Assembly: GCF_032399705.1 (NCBI RefSeq)
Contig: NZ_CP135922.1
Coordinates: 6,386,001 to 6,450,000 of the forward strand
Origin: Paenibacillus sp. BIC5C1
GTDB lineage: Bacteria > Bacillota > Bacilli > Paenibacillales > Paenibacillaceae
Direction of reading: 5' to 3'
Length of the DNA stretch: 64,000 nt
Positions within the stretch are counted from its first letter, which is position 1; the number at the start of each line of letters is the position of its first letter. Below the pieces are notes generated by a model. It saw only the letters and a program-made list of their open reading frames with translations, did not search any database and was not told where the DNA came from. This document shows, piece by piece, positions 17,963 to 30,206 of this stretch. The position numbers and the translations under genes are program-made.

Positions 17963-19309
17963 CTATTTGGAGGCTAGCATCTTGGATGCCTGTCCGAAGG
18001 AGATGCCCGTGTAGTAGTGTTTGAGAATCTGGGTCGCGGTGTGTCCCTCCTGTGCCATGCCGTTGGCTCCCCACTGGCTCATGCCGACTCCATGGCCGTA
18101 TCCATACGTTGTAATTTCAACCTCGTTTCCATCGGTCTTCCAGCTGAACTGGCTGGATCGAAGCCCAAGCAGTTTTCGAACTTCCGGCCCGCTAAACGTT
18201 TTACCTGCAATTTGTATCTCCTTGATGCGATGGCCTTGCGTTGTCGACAATACTTCCATCCAGCCACCGCTCTGCTGCGCGCTCACAGGGATGGCATTTG
18301 CACCCAGATTCAACTTTTGGAGAATCTCACTGCGCTTCATTGTGATGGTTTCCTCAAAGCCTGGGGCCAGTTTTTTATCCCACGGACTCGCTACACTTTG
18401 CAAATAAGGTACAGGGTTCCCCCAGACATCCTCTGCATTCTCCGTATATCCGTTGCTTGTGGAGAAAAAGGATGCTGTAATCGCCTTACCTTGATATGTC
18501 ATGACGGAATCCTTGCTTTCATGGACAGCCTGCTGCAGCTTCTCCCATTCTTTTGCTTTCCCCAGACGTGTCCAGTCCGCTTTCACTTTTTCTGGTGGTA
18601 TGAACACCTGATGACTCACAGTATCCGTTACATCAGCTTCTCCTGAAGGTACACCGCTCGTATCGTTGGCTGCCAGCCTTCTTACAATAAATGTCCTTGC
18701 AGCAATAGCCTGTGCCTTCAGAGCTTCCAATCTGAACTCCGCTGGCATCTCGGCAGCGACTACTCCGGTAACATAATCTTCAAGCGGAAGATTCATCGTT
18801 GTACCGGTTGCGGACAGGTACACCCTTACTTGGGGTTCAGGGTAGGTGACGGGTACAGCCGGAGAAGGTGCTGGAGTCGTTACACTGCCTGTACCTGGTG
18901 GGACAGGGATCGGTTTAACAGAATCATCCGTCCGCGGCCAGACTAGAATGGCGGGGATCAACAGCGCAAGTGCCAGTACTGCCGATACAGCCGCCGCTGG
19001 TTGCCAGCGAGCGTTGTTCTTGCCCCATCTGCGTCCTCGGCCGAACGTACGCATTCGGCGGCGTTTCACACGACGAAACTGATCTAATTCAATGACAGGA
19101 ATGTGTATACGTGCCGCAGTGTTTTGAGCTGACTCCTGTTTGGAGGTGGCCCCTCTAGAAGATGTTGTTATGGGCTCATCTGGAACAGTTCTGATGTTCG
19201 TTGAAGCAAGCTTGTCTTTTTCCACACCGAAACCAGCAACCTCTTCTGGCTCCTTCACTAGTGGACGAGGGACAAGAGGTACCTTAACCTGCACACGGGC
19301 TTCTTTCAT
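17963..19309 (-). CDS. spoIID: Stage II sporulation protein D (peptidoglycan lytic enzyme)
   Basis: A 448-residue protein of the SpoIID/LytB family. SpoIID is the lytic transglycosylase of the DMP complex that drives engulfment. It has a long basic cytoplasmic N-terminus (about 120 residues, including VKRRRMRTFGRGRRWG), a membrane segment (SAVLALALLIPAILVWP), a Pro-rich linker, and then the SpoIID domain with LPLEDYVTGVVAAEMPAEF, LKAQAIAARTFIV and GYGHGVGMSQWGANGMAQ. It is about 100 residues longer than B. subtilis SpoIID because of the N-terminal extension. The ribosome site is GGAGGG. Confidence 0.95.
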   Translation of the reverse strand: MKEARVQVKVPLVPRPLVKEPEEVAGFGVEKDKLASTNIRTVPDEPITTSSRGATSKQESAQNTAARIHIPVIELDQFRRVKRRRMRTFGRGRRWGKNNARWQPAAAVSAVLALALLIPAILVWPRTDDSVKPIPVPPGTGSVTTPAPSPAVPVTYPEPQVRVYLSATGTTMNLPLEDYVTGVVAAEMPAEFRLEALKAQAIAARTFIVRRLAANDTSGVPSGEADVTDTVSHQVFIPPEKVKADWTRLGKAKEWEKLQQAVHESKDSVMTYQGKAITASFFSTSNGYTENAEDVWGNPVPYLQSVASPWDKKLAPGFEETITMKRSEILQKLNLGANAIPVSAQQSGGWMEVLSTTQGHRIKEIQIAGKTFSGPEVRKLLGLRSSQFSWKTDGNEVEITTYGYGHGVGMSQWGANGMAQEGHTATQILKHYYTGISFGQASKMLASK

Positions 19310-19640
19310 TTTGATATAACCCTCCGTTGTCCATGGCCGGTCAAGCGCCGGTCCTTTTGTTCAAATCCATAGTTTAGGGTATGAGCTGGCTGGATCTGAT
19401 AGAACCTGATTTAAGAGAAACGAAGGCATCCCATATGTAGCGATTCCTAACTTACTTCTGTTATGTATTCTTGGAAAACATTGATCTATCGCGGAATCCC
19501 ATTCTATAAAGTACAATCTCCCCTTCAAAAAGCATGCTCTTTCATTTGTTCAGAATTGGTACAGAATAAGATGTTATGCTATACAAGTTAGGACCAGCTA
19601 TTAATAGAATCAGGTACTGATTCGATTGATTGATGAACAC
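19310..19640. other. Intergenic region between murA terminator and spoIID
   Basis: About 330 bp with no convincing gene on either strand. It should hold the spoIID promoter (sigma-E in B. subtilis), but I could not place a clear sigma-E motif. Confidence 0.5.
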
Positions 19641-19672
19641 AAAAAAAGCCAAGCCAGATGGCTTAGCTTTTA
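19641..19672 (-). terminator. Rho-independent terminator after murA
   Basis: AAAAGCCAAGCC pairs with GGCTTAGCTTTT (one mismatch), AGAT loop, and the minus strand continues into a T run. It lies about 100 bp past the murA stop. Confidence 0.82.
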
Positions 19673-19769
19673 ATCAGAATTTACATGACAATACGCATGC
19701 TCACTTATCCGCAATTTACAATGATGTATGATTCATACTAGAGAGCAACGTCTATTGTCCAATTCAATG

Positions 19770-21116
19770 TTATGCCCAGGTCGGTTGTACTTTGAACAGA
19801 GGTACTTCTTCCCCGACTTTTTCATTCGATGCTTTGGCTGCATCCAGCTTAGGCTCTTCAACCGAAATACGATAAATATCGGCTCCAAGTCCGTTAAGTT
19901 TCTCAGCGAGATGTACGTAGCCACGGTCGATGTGATGAACACCGCCCACTTCCGTTGTACCTTCAGCAACAAGACCCGCGATAATAAGTGCGGCACCCGC
20001 ACGCAAATCGGTAGCTGTTACTTTGGCACCCTTCAGCTTGGCGTTACCCGTGATGATGGACGAACGTCCTTCAACTTTGATCTCCGCATTCATCAATTGG
20101 AATTCATCCACATGCATGAAGCGATTTTCAAAAACAGTCTCTGTTACAACAGAGGTTCCTTCAGACGCAAGCAAGAGTGCCATCATCTGGGATTGCATAT
20201 CGGTAGGGAAACCTGGGTATGGTAATGTTTTCACATCCACAGCCTTAAGCGGACGATCTGCAATGACACGAACGCCATTCTCGTCAGGATGAATGGTTAC
20301 ACCCATCTCTTCCAGCTTCGCAATAACAGAACCTAAGTGGTCTGAAATCGCACCTTCGATATACACATCACCACCGGAGATTGCAGCAGCAGCCATATAG
20401 GTACCTGCTTCAACCCGGTCAGGAATGACGGTATGCTTCACGCCAGACAGTTTCTCCACACCTTCGATGCGGATGACTCCTGTTCCGGCACCTCGTACTT
20501 TGGCACCCATTCCATTCAGGAAGTTGGCAAGATCCACAATCTCTGGTTCTTTTGCCGCGTTCTCCAGAACAGTCACGCCTTCAGCCAATGTTGCAGCCAT
20601 CATAATATTTTGAGTGGCACCTACGGAAGCCACATCCAGATAAATTTTCGCGCCACGCAACCGTCCTTGGCTACGAGCTTCTATATAGCCTTGGCCCAAG
20701 CTGATCTCAGCGCCCATGGCTTCAAAACCTTTCAAATGCTGATCAATAGGCCGTGTACCGATGGCACATCCACCAGGAAGCGAAATTCTTGTATGACCCA
20801 TACGCGTCAACAATGGCCCCATGACCAGAAATGACGCCCGCATTTTACTTACCCATTCATACGGTGCCTCACAGGAAGTAAGTTTCTCCGCATTTACGGT
20901 AATCACTTCGTCCCGGTATGTAACACCCGCTCCTAGCGATTCCAACACCTTGTTAATCGTCATCACATCGTCTAGAGGAGGAGCGTCAATAATAACGCTT
21001 TGTCCTTCTTCCCCTAAGAGAGAGGCAGCGATGATCGGAAGAACAGAATTTTTAGCGCCGCTAACTTTGACACTTCCGGTCAACCTTTTGCCACCGCGGA
21101 CGATAAATTTGCTCAT
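19770..21116 (-). CDS. murA: UDP-GlcNAc 1-carboxyvinyltransferase MurA
   Basis: A 448-residue enzyme transferring enolpyruvate from PEP to UDP-GlcNAc, the committed step of peptidoglycan synthesis and the target of fosfomycin. It begins [20 protein letters not shown] and has the catalytic Cys at about residue 117 in [16 protein letters not shown]. The second of two adjacent ATGs is preferred, 8 nt after GGAGG. Its place between the ATP synthase operon and spoIID corresponds to murAA of B. subtilis. The C-terminal ~25 residues ([20 protein letters not shown]) extend past the usual end. Confidence 0.95.
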   Translation of the reverse strand: MSKFIVRGGKRLTGSVKVSGAKNSVLPIIAASLLGEEGQSVIIDAPPLDDVMTINKVLESLGAGVTYRDEVITVNAEKLTSCEAPYEWVSKMRASFLVMGPLLTRMGHTRISLPGGCAIGTRPIDQHLKGFEAMGAEISLGQGYIEARSQGRLRGAKIYLDVASVGATQNIMMAATLAEGVTVLENAAKEPEIVDLANFLNGMGAKVRGAGTGVIRIEGVEKLSGVKHTVIPDRVEAGTYMAAAAISGGDVYIEGAISDHLGSVIAKLEEMGVTIHPDENGVRVIADRPLKAVDVKTLPYPGFPTDMQSQMMALLLASEGTSVVTETVFENRFMHVDEFQLMNAEIKVEGRSSIITGNAKLKGAKVTATDLRAGAALIIAGLVAEGTTEVGGVHHIDRGYVHLAEKLNGLGADIYRISVEEPKLDAAKASNEKVGEEVPLFKVQPTWA

Positions 21117-21636
21117 CATGGTTCCCTCCGCGCTTTTATTCCCTTTTCTTCATTCCGGAATACGTGAGCCCTTCTGCAATAGAAGAGACTGTTGCTGTGT
21201 GTGGAATTTCGACATAGCCTGGCAAATAATGCCCTTGATGTCTATTCAGAAAAGAATTGGTTTATAATCCATATCGATGATACCACGTGCGTTGCATGAT
21301 GCCCTCCGACTTGTAAATGTAATGCCTTACAGGCCAGCAAGCATCTGAACAGACAGAATGGGATGATTATTAGCCGGATTCAACCGGGTATCCCGTTTAT
21401 AACCACAAAATAAGTGAACAATTGTGAATTCCCTAACTTCCATCATAACATTGTTGAATTGTACGATACAAGCATTTTTACATAAAACATCTCAAATTCA
21501 TCCAATTCCACGTCACACTTTTTTCTTAATTCATTTGCCGACAACTCATACTCTAATTGTTAACACAATTAATCGATGTTATTCGACATTGAACTGCTTG
21601 AAGAACCTAACAGATGATTAACCAACCATCTCAACA
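21117..21636. other. 520-bp region between DUF1146 gene and murA
   Basis: AT-rich, with no convincing coding frame on either strand. B. subtilis has ywmB here; no trace of a YwmB frame is visible. It probably carries a murA promoter, which I could not define. Confidence 0.5.
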
Positions 21637-21894
21637 TTAAAACAAATGGCGCAACATTTGTGTCCATGACAAATAGTCAATGACAAAGCCTGAAACAGCA
21701 TGCCCAAGTATAATGGCCAACAGTAAATGTAACAGTCTTCCCTGTGCTCCTCGTGGCTGCCTGATGATTAAATCCAGCTTGAGATTCTGCAATGCCCACC
21801 ACGACAACGCTATACATAAAAGAGAGACGATAATCGAAACTAAGCCATTCGTACTTAATGTCTGGTTCAATTGATTCGTCAGGTCAGTATCCAT
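21637..21894 (-). CDS. DUF1146 (YwzB-like) small membrane protein
   Basis: An 85-residue protein with two membrane segments (VSIIVSLLCIALSWWAL and LLLAIILGHAVSGFVIDYL) around a basic loop. It matches the DUF1146/YwzB family, which sits between atpC and murA in B. subtilis. The start is the ATG at 21894, 9 nt after GGAGGT; the open frame runs 57 bp further upstream without a ribosome site. The function is unknown. Confidence 0.75.
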   Translation of the reverse strand: MDTDLTNQLNQTLSTNGLVSIIVSLLCIALSWWALQNLKLDLIIRQPRGAQGRLLHLLLAIILGHAVSGFVIDYLSWTQMLRHLF

Positions 21895-22453
21895 ATATTC
21901 ATTACCTCCACATTTGTTGCAGCGATCAGCATAATTATGCCTGGCATCCATAACTTGTTAGAACACTGGAATGACTTGAACACAACGTACTGAGCCTACT
22001 GTCAGACTTACTCCTGCTATGCAGGAATCTGGATGCCCAATCACGGAGCAGCAACAATCTGGCTGTGAATGACTATGGAATTCATCAACGCAGCTTCCTG
22101 CATCTGCTGACTCTATGGAATATAGGCTCTTTCATCATACATTGTCAATTACATTGATTTCCACTTCGATAATATTTTAAATTCAAAATGCCGGGATTTT
22201 GTGACTAAAACGACATAAAAGAGCGTTATTTCGATATCGATCCTGTCATTTCCTCGGAAATAATTTGGATTTCCGTCGTTAAAAATGGTTCCAACAGTGA
22301 TCATTATCGCCACGACTTTAGTCCTACATTCTATTCAACTGCCTATAAACGGTGAATACAATTAACTTTATTTGCCGTTAAATCAAGTACTTCAACCGAA
22401 GATAATGTCCATACTTTTTACTGTAATTGGAAAAGATACCGCTCCAAAAACTC
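21895..22453. other. Intergenic region between atpC terminator and DUF1146 gene
   Basis: About 560 bp without a gene. It holds the promoter at 22119-22148. At 22200-22300 there is an AT-rich stretch with short palindromes (TCGATATCGA, TTTCCTCGGAAA) that looks like a degenerate intergenic repeat, but no second copy is seen in this window. Confidence 0.45.
22119..22148 (-). promoter_or_regulatory. Putative sigma-A promoter for the DUF1146-murA direction
   Basis: TTGACA, 18-bp spacer, TATATT on the minus strand. The leader to the DUF1146 start would be about 220 nt. Confidence 0.5.
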
Positions 22454-22484
22454 AAAAAAGCCTGGCAGACTAAGCCGCCAGGCT
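22454..22484 (-). terminator. Terminator of the ATP synthase operon
   Basis: AGCCTGGC pairs with GCCAGGCT across a 10-nt loop, followed by a T run on the minus strand. It is 13 bp past the atpC stop. Confidence 0.88.
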
Positions 22485-22496
22485 CCAATGAATGGT

Positions 22497-22901
22497 TTAT
22501 TTGCCGTATACGTTGATCCGGTTAACCGCTTTTTGCAGAGCAATCTCTGCCCGGCGGTGATCAAAATGGTCCTGATTGCTTTGGCTGCTGAGACGGCGTT
22601 CTGCCCGCTCTTTCGCTGCACGCGCACGGTCCACATCGATATTTTCCGGGAATTCGGCACTTTCTGCGAGCACAACAACCTTATCTTTACGGACTTCGAT
22701 AAACCCGCCACCAATAGCGACGCGTTTGTTTTCTTTTCCGTTTTTGATATAGATCGGTGCGATCTGTAAAGGTGTAACCATAGGGATATGGCCTGGCAAA
22801 ATGCCCAGCTCCCCTTCAATACCACGAGCCGTGATACTATCCACTTGTTCTGAATATACCAGACGCTCAGGTGTTACGATTTCCAACAAAAAGGTGCTCA
22901 A
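22497..22901 (-). CDS. atpC: F1 ATP synthase epsilon subunit
   Basis: A 134-residue epsilon subunit of the F1 central stalk: an N-terminal beta sandwich (GELGILPGHIPMVTPL) and a C-terminal helical hairpin rich in Ala/Glu/Arg that can inhibit ATPase. I place the start at the TTG at 22901, 7 nt after AGGAGG; the nearby ATG at 22907 would touch the ribosome site. The TTG start aligns with B. subtilis AtpC, which is 132 residues. It is the last gene of the operon. Confidence 0.94.
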   Translation of the reverse strand: MSTFLLEIVTPERLVYSEQVDSITARGIEGELGILPGHIPMVTPLQIAPIYIKNGKENKRVAIGGGFIEVRKDKVVVLAESAEFPENIDVDRARAAKERAERRLSSQSNQDHFDHRRAEIALQKAVNRINVYGK

Positions 22902-22964
22902 TTCCATCCCTCCTGAAACTATCCGAAGGATAGCTCGCTTCATAAGGACAATCCTGGATTCAGA

Positions 22965-24383
<1,419 letters not shown>

Positions 24384-24464
24384 CTACAAGCCTGCTAGTT
24401 TTGCAGAAATAAAGTTCCGTTCTCAGTTATCTCTGCACTGCAAGCCTTCATTAATAAAAAACGG

Positions 24465-25337
24465 TTAGCCTTGTGCTGCGTTGGCACCTGCCACAATTTC
24501 CGTAATCTCCTGCGTAATCGCCGCTTGACGAGCACGGTTATAGGTCAATGACAAGTCGTTGATGAGTTTCGATGCATTTTTGGTTGCATTACCCATCGCA
24601 GTCATTTTGGCACCCAACTCACTCGCCTTACCATTCAGAAGTGCACCGTAGATCAGCGTTTCCGCATAACGCGGAAGCAGAACTTCCAGTACAGCTTCAG
24701 CTGAAGGCTCGTATTCGTAGCTTGCCGTCGGTCCTTCCGCAGCAGTTACCTCAGGTGTTTCCATCGGAAGAAGTTTTTCTACCGTAGGAATCTGGGTCAA
24801 CGCATTCACAAAGCGGTTATAACAAATGTACAATTCATCAAATTTAGCCAGCTCAAATCCTTGAACAGCTTCGTGTGCGATGGATTTGATGTCTGCAAAT
24901 GCTGGTGAATCGGATAGATCCGTTGTAGTGGATGCGATCGCAATTTCGCGCCGTCTGAAATAATCGCGTCCTTTACGCCCAATGACGAACAATTCGTAGT
25001 CATCCTGAGAGTTGTGTTTTTCTTTGAGTGTCAGATTGACCTGACGCAAAATATTTGCATTGTAACCACCCGCAAGACCACGGTCCGATGTAATGATTAG
25101 ATAAGCTGTCTTTTTGACCGGACGACTCTCCAGCATCGGATGTTGAATTCCCTGCGTGCTTGATGCAATACTAGCCACAACTTCTTTCAGTTTCTCCGAA
25201 TAAGGACGAGCTGCTTCCGCTTTTTCCTGCGCTTTACGCAGTTTTGCAGCAGCAACCATCTCCATTGCTTTGGTGATCTGCTTGGTGCTTTGTACGCTTT
25301 TAATTTGCCGCTTTATTTCGCGCATGCCTTTTGCCAT
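24465..25337 (-). CDS. atpG: F1 ATP synthase gamma subunit
   Basis: The 290-residue central rotor subunit. The N-terminal helix MAKGMREIKRQIKSVQSTKQ and the C-terminal helix ASKLINDLSLTYNRARQAAI form the coiled coil inside alpha3beta3. The start is the ATG at 25337 after GGTGGTGAAA; the longer frame begins inside the hairpin array upstream and lacks a ribosome site. The 212-bp gap to atpA is much longer than other gaps in the operon and is filled by hairpin repeats. Confidence 0.97.
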   Translation of the reverse strand: MAKGMREIKRQIKSVQSTKQITKAMEMVAAAKLRKAQEKAEAARPYSEKLKEVVASIASSTQGIQHPMLESRPVKKTAYLIITSDRGLAGGYNANILRQVNLTLKEKHNSQDDYELFVIGRKGRDYFRRREIAIASTTTDLSDSPAFADIKSIAHEAVQGFELAKFDELYICYNRFVNALTQIPTVEKLLPMETPEVTAAEGPTASYEYEPSAEAVLEVLLPRYAETLIYGALLNGKASELGAKMTAMGNATKNASKLINDLSLTYNRARQAAITQEITEIVAGANAAQG

Positions 25338-25353
25338 GATTTCACCACCTTCA

Positions 25354-25492
25354 AGTTTTGACGTAGTCAAAACTACTTCGTAAGCCCAAACTTAAACTTT
25401 GGTAGAGCCAAAGTTACTTCGTAAGCATTCACTAGTTTTGACCAAGTCAAAACTACTTCGTAAGCATAATCTTACCTTTGGCGGAGCCAAAG
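25354..25492. repeat. Duplicated double-hairpin array between atpA and atpG
   Basis: Four hairpins in order: AGTTTTGAC-GTA-GTCAAAACT (25354), AACTTTGG-TAGAG-CCAAAGTT (25395), AGTTTTGAC-CAA-GTCAAAACT (25434) and CTTTGG-CGGAG-CCAAAG (25476). The first three are each followed by the 11-mer ACTTCGTAAGC. Hairpin types alternate and the first and third start exactly 80 bp apart, so this is an 80-bp tandem duplication. Loops differ while stems stay intact. The array would lie in the operon mRNA between the alpha and gamma cistrons. Confidence 0.9.
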
Positions 25493-25549
25493 TTATACAT
25501 GCAGACATGCGGAATCGGTTAAACAACTCCGCAACTGCATATCATCTAT

Positions 25550-27070
<1,521 letters not shown>

Positions 27071-27080
27071 TCACCCCAAT

Positions 27081-27629
27081 CTACTGTACTCGTCTGTTAA
27101 AAGACTGCTCAAGACGTTCGAGCTTGCCAGCCAAGCTGCCGTCATAGATCGTATCGCCAATGGCGACTTTCAATCCGCCCAGCAGAGTCGGATCAACAAA
27201 ATTCTCGATACGAATCTTTTTATTCACACGGCCACCGAATTCACGGGCAACCGCTTCTTTTTCTTCATCATTCAATGCATAAGTCGAGTAGACGCGCGCA
27301 TCAGCTATACCGAGCGACTCGCCTTGGATCTTCAGATAATCATTCAGCAAAGCTTCCAGCAATTCAACGCGTCCGCGCTCAATCAACAGCAGAACCGTGC
27401 GAAGGACAGGCTCGGACACCTTTCCATCAAGGCTTGAATGAAGGACATTCTGCTTTGCTTCGTCCGAGATGTTGGGAGATACGATAAATTTTTCGATATC
27501 AGCATCCCCGGTCAATGCACTGACAACCACACGCAGTTCCTGTTCAACTTCAAGTACCTGCTGCTGCTGGAGAGCAACTTCGAACAATGCTTTCGCATAA
27601 CGCTTGGCAACTATCGTATCGCGGCTCAT
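27081..27629 (-). CDS. atpH: F1 ATP synthase delta subunit
   Basis: The 182-residue peripheral-stalk subunit linking F1 to subunit b. It has the N-terminal helical bundle (VAKRYAKALFEVALQQQQV) and the C-terminal conserved segment NFVDPTLLGGLKVAIGDTIYDGSLAGKLERL, split by a linker. The start ATG overlaps the atpF stop (ATGA), indicating translational coupling. Confidence 0.96.
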   Translation of the reverse strand: MSRDTIVAKRYAKALFEVALQQQQVLEVEQELRVVVSALTGDADIEKFIVSPNISDEAKQNVLHSSLDGKVSEPVLRTVLLLIERGRVELLEALLNDYLKIQGESLGIADARVYSTYALNDEEKEAVAREFGGRVNKKIRIENFVDPTLLGGLKVAIGDTIYDGSLAGKLERLEQSFNRRVQ

Positions 27630-28114
27630 TGTCGGCCTCCTACCTCATTGAGGTATTGGTTCACAAGTTCCTCTTGTGCAGGACCGTTCTCAACTTCTTT
27701 TTTGATCAATTTGGAAGCGATTTGAACGGAAGCTGTACCCAGTTCGCTGCGAAGCGCTGCGACCGCTTTGTTCTTCTCACTCTCAATCTCACGTACAGCA
27801 TCGTCTTTGAGACGATTAGCTTCTGCTTTCGCATCAGCCAAGATCGATTCGGCTTGTTTACCGCCCGTTTGTTTGGACTGTTCAATGATGTCGTAAGCAT
27901 CTTTGCGCGCTTGCTCCAGAGCTTGTTTTTGTTCCTCCACATAGGCAATGGCCTGTTCCCGAGTCTGAGCAGCCTCATTCATCTGCGTCATCACGAGTTC
28001 ACGACGTTTTTCCATTATGGAGAACAAAGGCCCAAAAGCATAACGGCTAAGCAGCCAATATAAAATTGCAAATGCAATAATCGCAAGAAGCGTATTTTCC
28101 CATACGAAACTCAA
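27626..28114 (-). CDS. atpF: F0 ATP synthase subunit b
   Basis: A 162-residue protein: one N-terminal membrane segment (NTLLAIIAFAILYWLLSRY) followed by a long charged coiled coil reaching F1. The start is the TTG at 28114, 8 nt after AAGGAG; the frame is open 39 bp upstream of it, where the added residues would put that ribosome site inside the gene. It overlaps atpH by 4 bp. Confidence 0.95.
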   Translation of the reverse strand: MSFVWENTLLAIIAFAILYWLLSRYAFGPLFSIMEKRRELVMTQMNEAAQTREQAIAYVEEQKQALEQARKDAYDIIEQSKQTGGKQAESILADAKAEANRLKDDAVREIESEKNKAVAALRSELGTASVQIASKLIKKEVENGPAQEELVNQYLNEVGGRQ

Positions 28115-28228
28115 TCTGTTCACTCCTTCCTGGAGGTATCCTTGAAACGTCATCCGTTAGAACGGACATTACCTAAAAAGAAGGCGCGGATGGCTATGGC
28201 CTTCCCCGCCAAACCTGTATCGATTTAA

Positions 28229-28474
<246 letters not shown>

Positions 28475-28531
28475 TTAAATCGAATTTTTTATTGTTCAGC
28501 CTGGTGAAGAAATCTTCGTAGGGCTTGAAAC

Positions 28532-29350
28532 TTAATGTTCGTCATGCGTCTCGATACTTTGTGAAATGTACACCATCATCAAGATTACAAAAACAAATGC
28601 CTGGATTGCGCCGATAAAGATACTAAAGCCCTGCCACACCATAAGCAACGGAATCGCTGCAATGGCGCCAAACACTTTGAACGTGGTCAGCTTCAGGATC
28701 GTTGTAATCAGTACCTCGCCCGCGAAAATATTCGCGAACAAACGCATTCCGTGTGTCAGCAGCTTGGATGCCGTCTCTATCAGGTTGATCGGCAAGAACA
28801 AGGCGAACGGTTTAAGATAATGCTGGAGATATCCTCTTGTGTTACGGAACAATCCGAGTCCATGAGATACCAGGAATGCTACGAGTGCCAGTCCCATCGT
28901 TACAGACAAGTCGGCTGTCGGTGATTTCCACCAAGCCAGTTCAACGTGTGGATGTGCTTCAGGGTCCTTGGCATGCGCTTCGTTAAACGCATCAACAGCA
29001 GTGACAATCGGTTGATTGAATACCTGCGCCTGACTAACCTCCGTAACTTCAGTAACCGCCTGAAACGGAAGACCTAGCATATTACCTACAAAAATGAACA
29101 TAATCATGGAAAGAGCGAGAGAGATAAAATGTTTCCCTTTCTTCATATCCATCGTGCTGGAAATCAGATTGCGGACGAATTCTACTGCCCACTCCATAAA
29201 ATTTTGCAGCTTGCCGGGATTTTCAACGGATAATCTACGTGTTGCCAGTACAGCAAAAATGAAAACAAGTGCACCTGTAACAACCAGCATCAACAGAACC
29301 GATAGATCCAGTCGAAATCCGCCAAGCATAATAATTGGAGCTTCATGCAT
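28532..29350 (-). CDS. atpB: F0 ATP synthase subunit a
   Basis: A 272-residue polytopic stator subunit forming the proton half-channels. The essential Arg helix reads HGMRLFANIFAGEVLITT. There are about six membrane segments, and an acidic/His-rich loop (NEAHAKDPEAHPHVELAWW) sits between early segments. The start ATG 29350 follows AGGGGTGA; the longer frame is without a ribosome site. Confidence 0.96.
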   Translation of the reverse strand: MHEAPIIMLGGFRLDLSVLLMLVVTGALVFIFAVLATRRLSVENPGKLQNFMEWAVEFVRNLISSTMDMKKGKHFISLALSMIMFIFVGNMLGLPFQAVTEVTEVSQAQVFNQPIVTAVDAFNEAHAKDPEAHPHVELAWWKSPTADLSVTMGLALVAFLVSHGLGLFRNTRGYLQHYLKPFALFLPINLIETASKLLTHGMRLFANIFAGEVLITTILKLTTFKVFGAIAAIPLLMVWQGFSIFIGAIQAFVFVILMMVYISQSIETHDEH

Positions 29351-29395
29351 ATTTTTCTCACCCCTTTCTCGACTTGAAAGCTGCAGCACCTAACA

Positions 29396-29773
29396 TCATT
29401 CTGCTCTGCGGGAATAGACGATCCCTATAATCAGTAAGGAAAATTGTGCAATGACCAGACCGCCTGCAACCGCATATGTATTGAAGTACTGCGGAAAGCG
29501 CATCGATATGAAGATACCGAGCACTGCGAGTGCCGCTCTTGTCAAAAATCCCAGGTTCACACGCTTCAAGTTACCTTCTGCCGCATCATCAGACATTTTC
29601 CTTACTTTGAAGCCCAGGTAAAATGCATTGATCCAGCTAATTCCTGTACCCAGGGCCAGTCCCAAAGCAATTGTCTCCACACGTGGCATAAAGGCCGCTG
29701 CGAGAAAACAAATCATAAGAAAGTACATGATGAAAACAGTCATCATTCTGCGGTATCTGGTTAGTTCACTCAT
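29396..29773 (-). CDS. atpI: ATP synthase accessory protein AtpI
   Basis: A 125-residue protein with four membrane segments, matching the AtpI family. AtpI proteins help assemble the c-ring or supply Mg2+. The start ATG at 29773 lies 6 nt after GGGGG and overlaps the atpZ end by 8 bp. Confidence 0.85.
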   Translation of the reverse strand: MSELTRYRRMMTVFIMYFLMICFLAAAFMPRVETIALGLALGTGISWINAFYLGFKVRKMSDDAAEGNLKRVNLGFLTRAALAVLGIFISMRFPQYFNTYAVAGGLVIAQFSLLIIGIVYSRRAE

Positions 29774-30020
29774 CACTTTCCCCCATGAATTTTTTCGCGA
29801 TAAAGTAGATGCTTACGCCGCCTGCTGCCAAAAAAAAGAGAACGCTTACGGCGATCCATATTCCGCTACCCCCGATGGTCTTGTCCAACCAGGAGCCGAC
29901 GTAATATCCGGCAACAGCGAGAATGGCAATCTCGATTCCAAAAGCTGTCACGAGCCCCATTGCCTTCCACACATTATCATCATGGTTACGGGATGAATTT
30001 GGTTTGTTCGAATCGGCCAT
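29766..30020 (-). CDS. atpZ: AtpZ/AtpI family small membrane protein, first gene of the atp operon
   Basis: An 84-residue protein with two membrane segments (LVTAFGIEIAILAVAGYYVGSWL and IWIAVSVLFFLAAGGVSIYFI), the pattern of the AtpZ family that works with AtpI in Mg/Ca transport or c-ring assembly. The start ATG 30020 follows AAGGGTG at 9 nt; a GTG 12 bp upstream is an alternative. The atp promoter lies 30-60 bp upstream. Confidence 0.8.
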   Translation of the reverse strand: MADSNKPNSSRNHDDNVWKAMGLVTAFGIEIAILAVAGYYVGSWLDKTIGGSGIWIAVSVLFFLAAGGVSIYFIAKKFMGESDE

Positions 30021-30049
30021 TTTCCACGCCACCCTTGCAATCCCAGTTA

Positions 30050-30079
30050 ATTTTACTGAATGATGAGAGCCTTTGTCAA
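30050..30079 (-). promoter_or_regulatory. Putative sigma-A promoter of the atp operon
   Basis: TTGACA, 18-bp spacer, TAAAAT on the minus strand. The TSS would be near 30043, giving a leader of roughly 20 nt before atpZ. Confidence 0.6.
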
Positions 30080-30206
30080 TTGAATGATTTTAGCGTTTTA
30101 AAGGGGGAAACGACGGGATTACAGGCCATCAGAGCCCATAAACCCGCGTAAACCGTACAGTTTAACTGTATGCTGTACCCTTTATTAATCCATCAGAAAA
30201 AATGAA

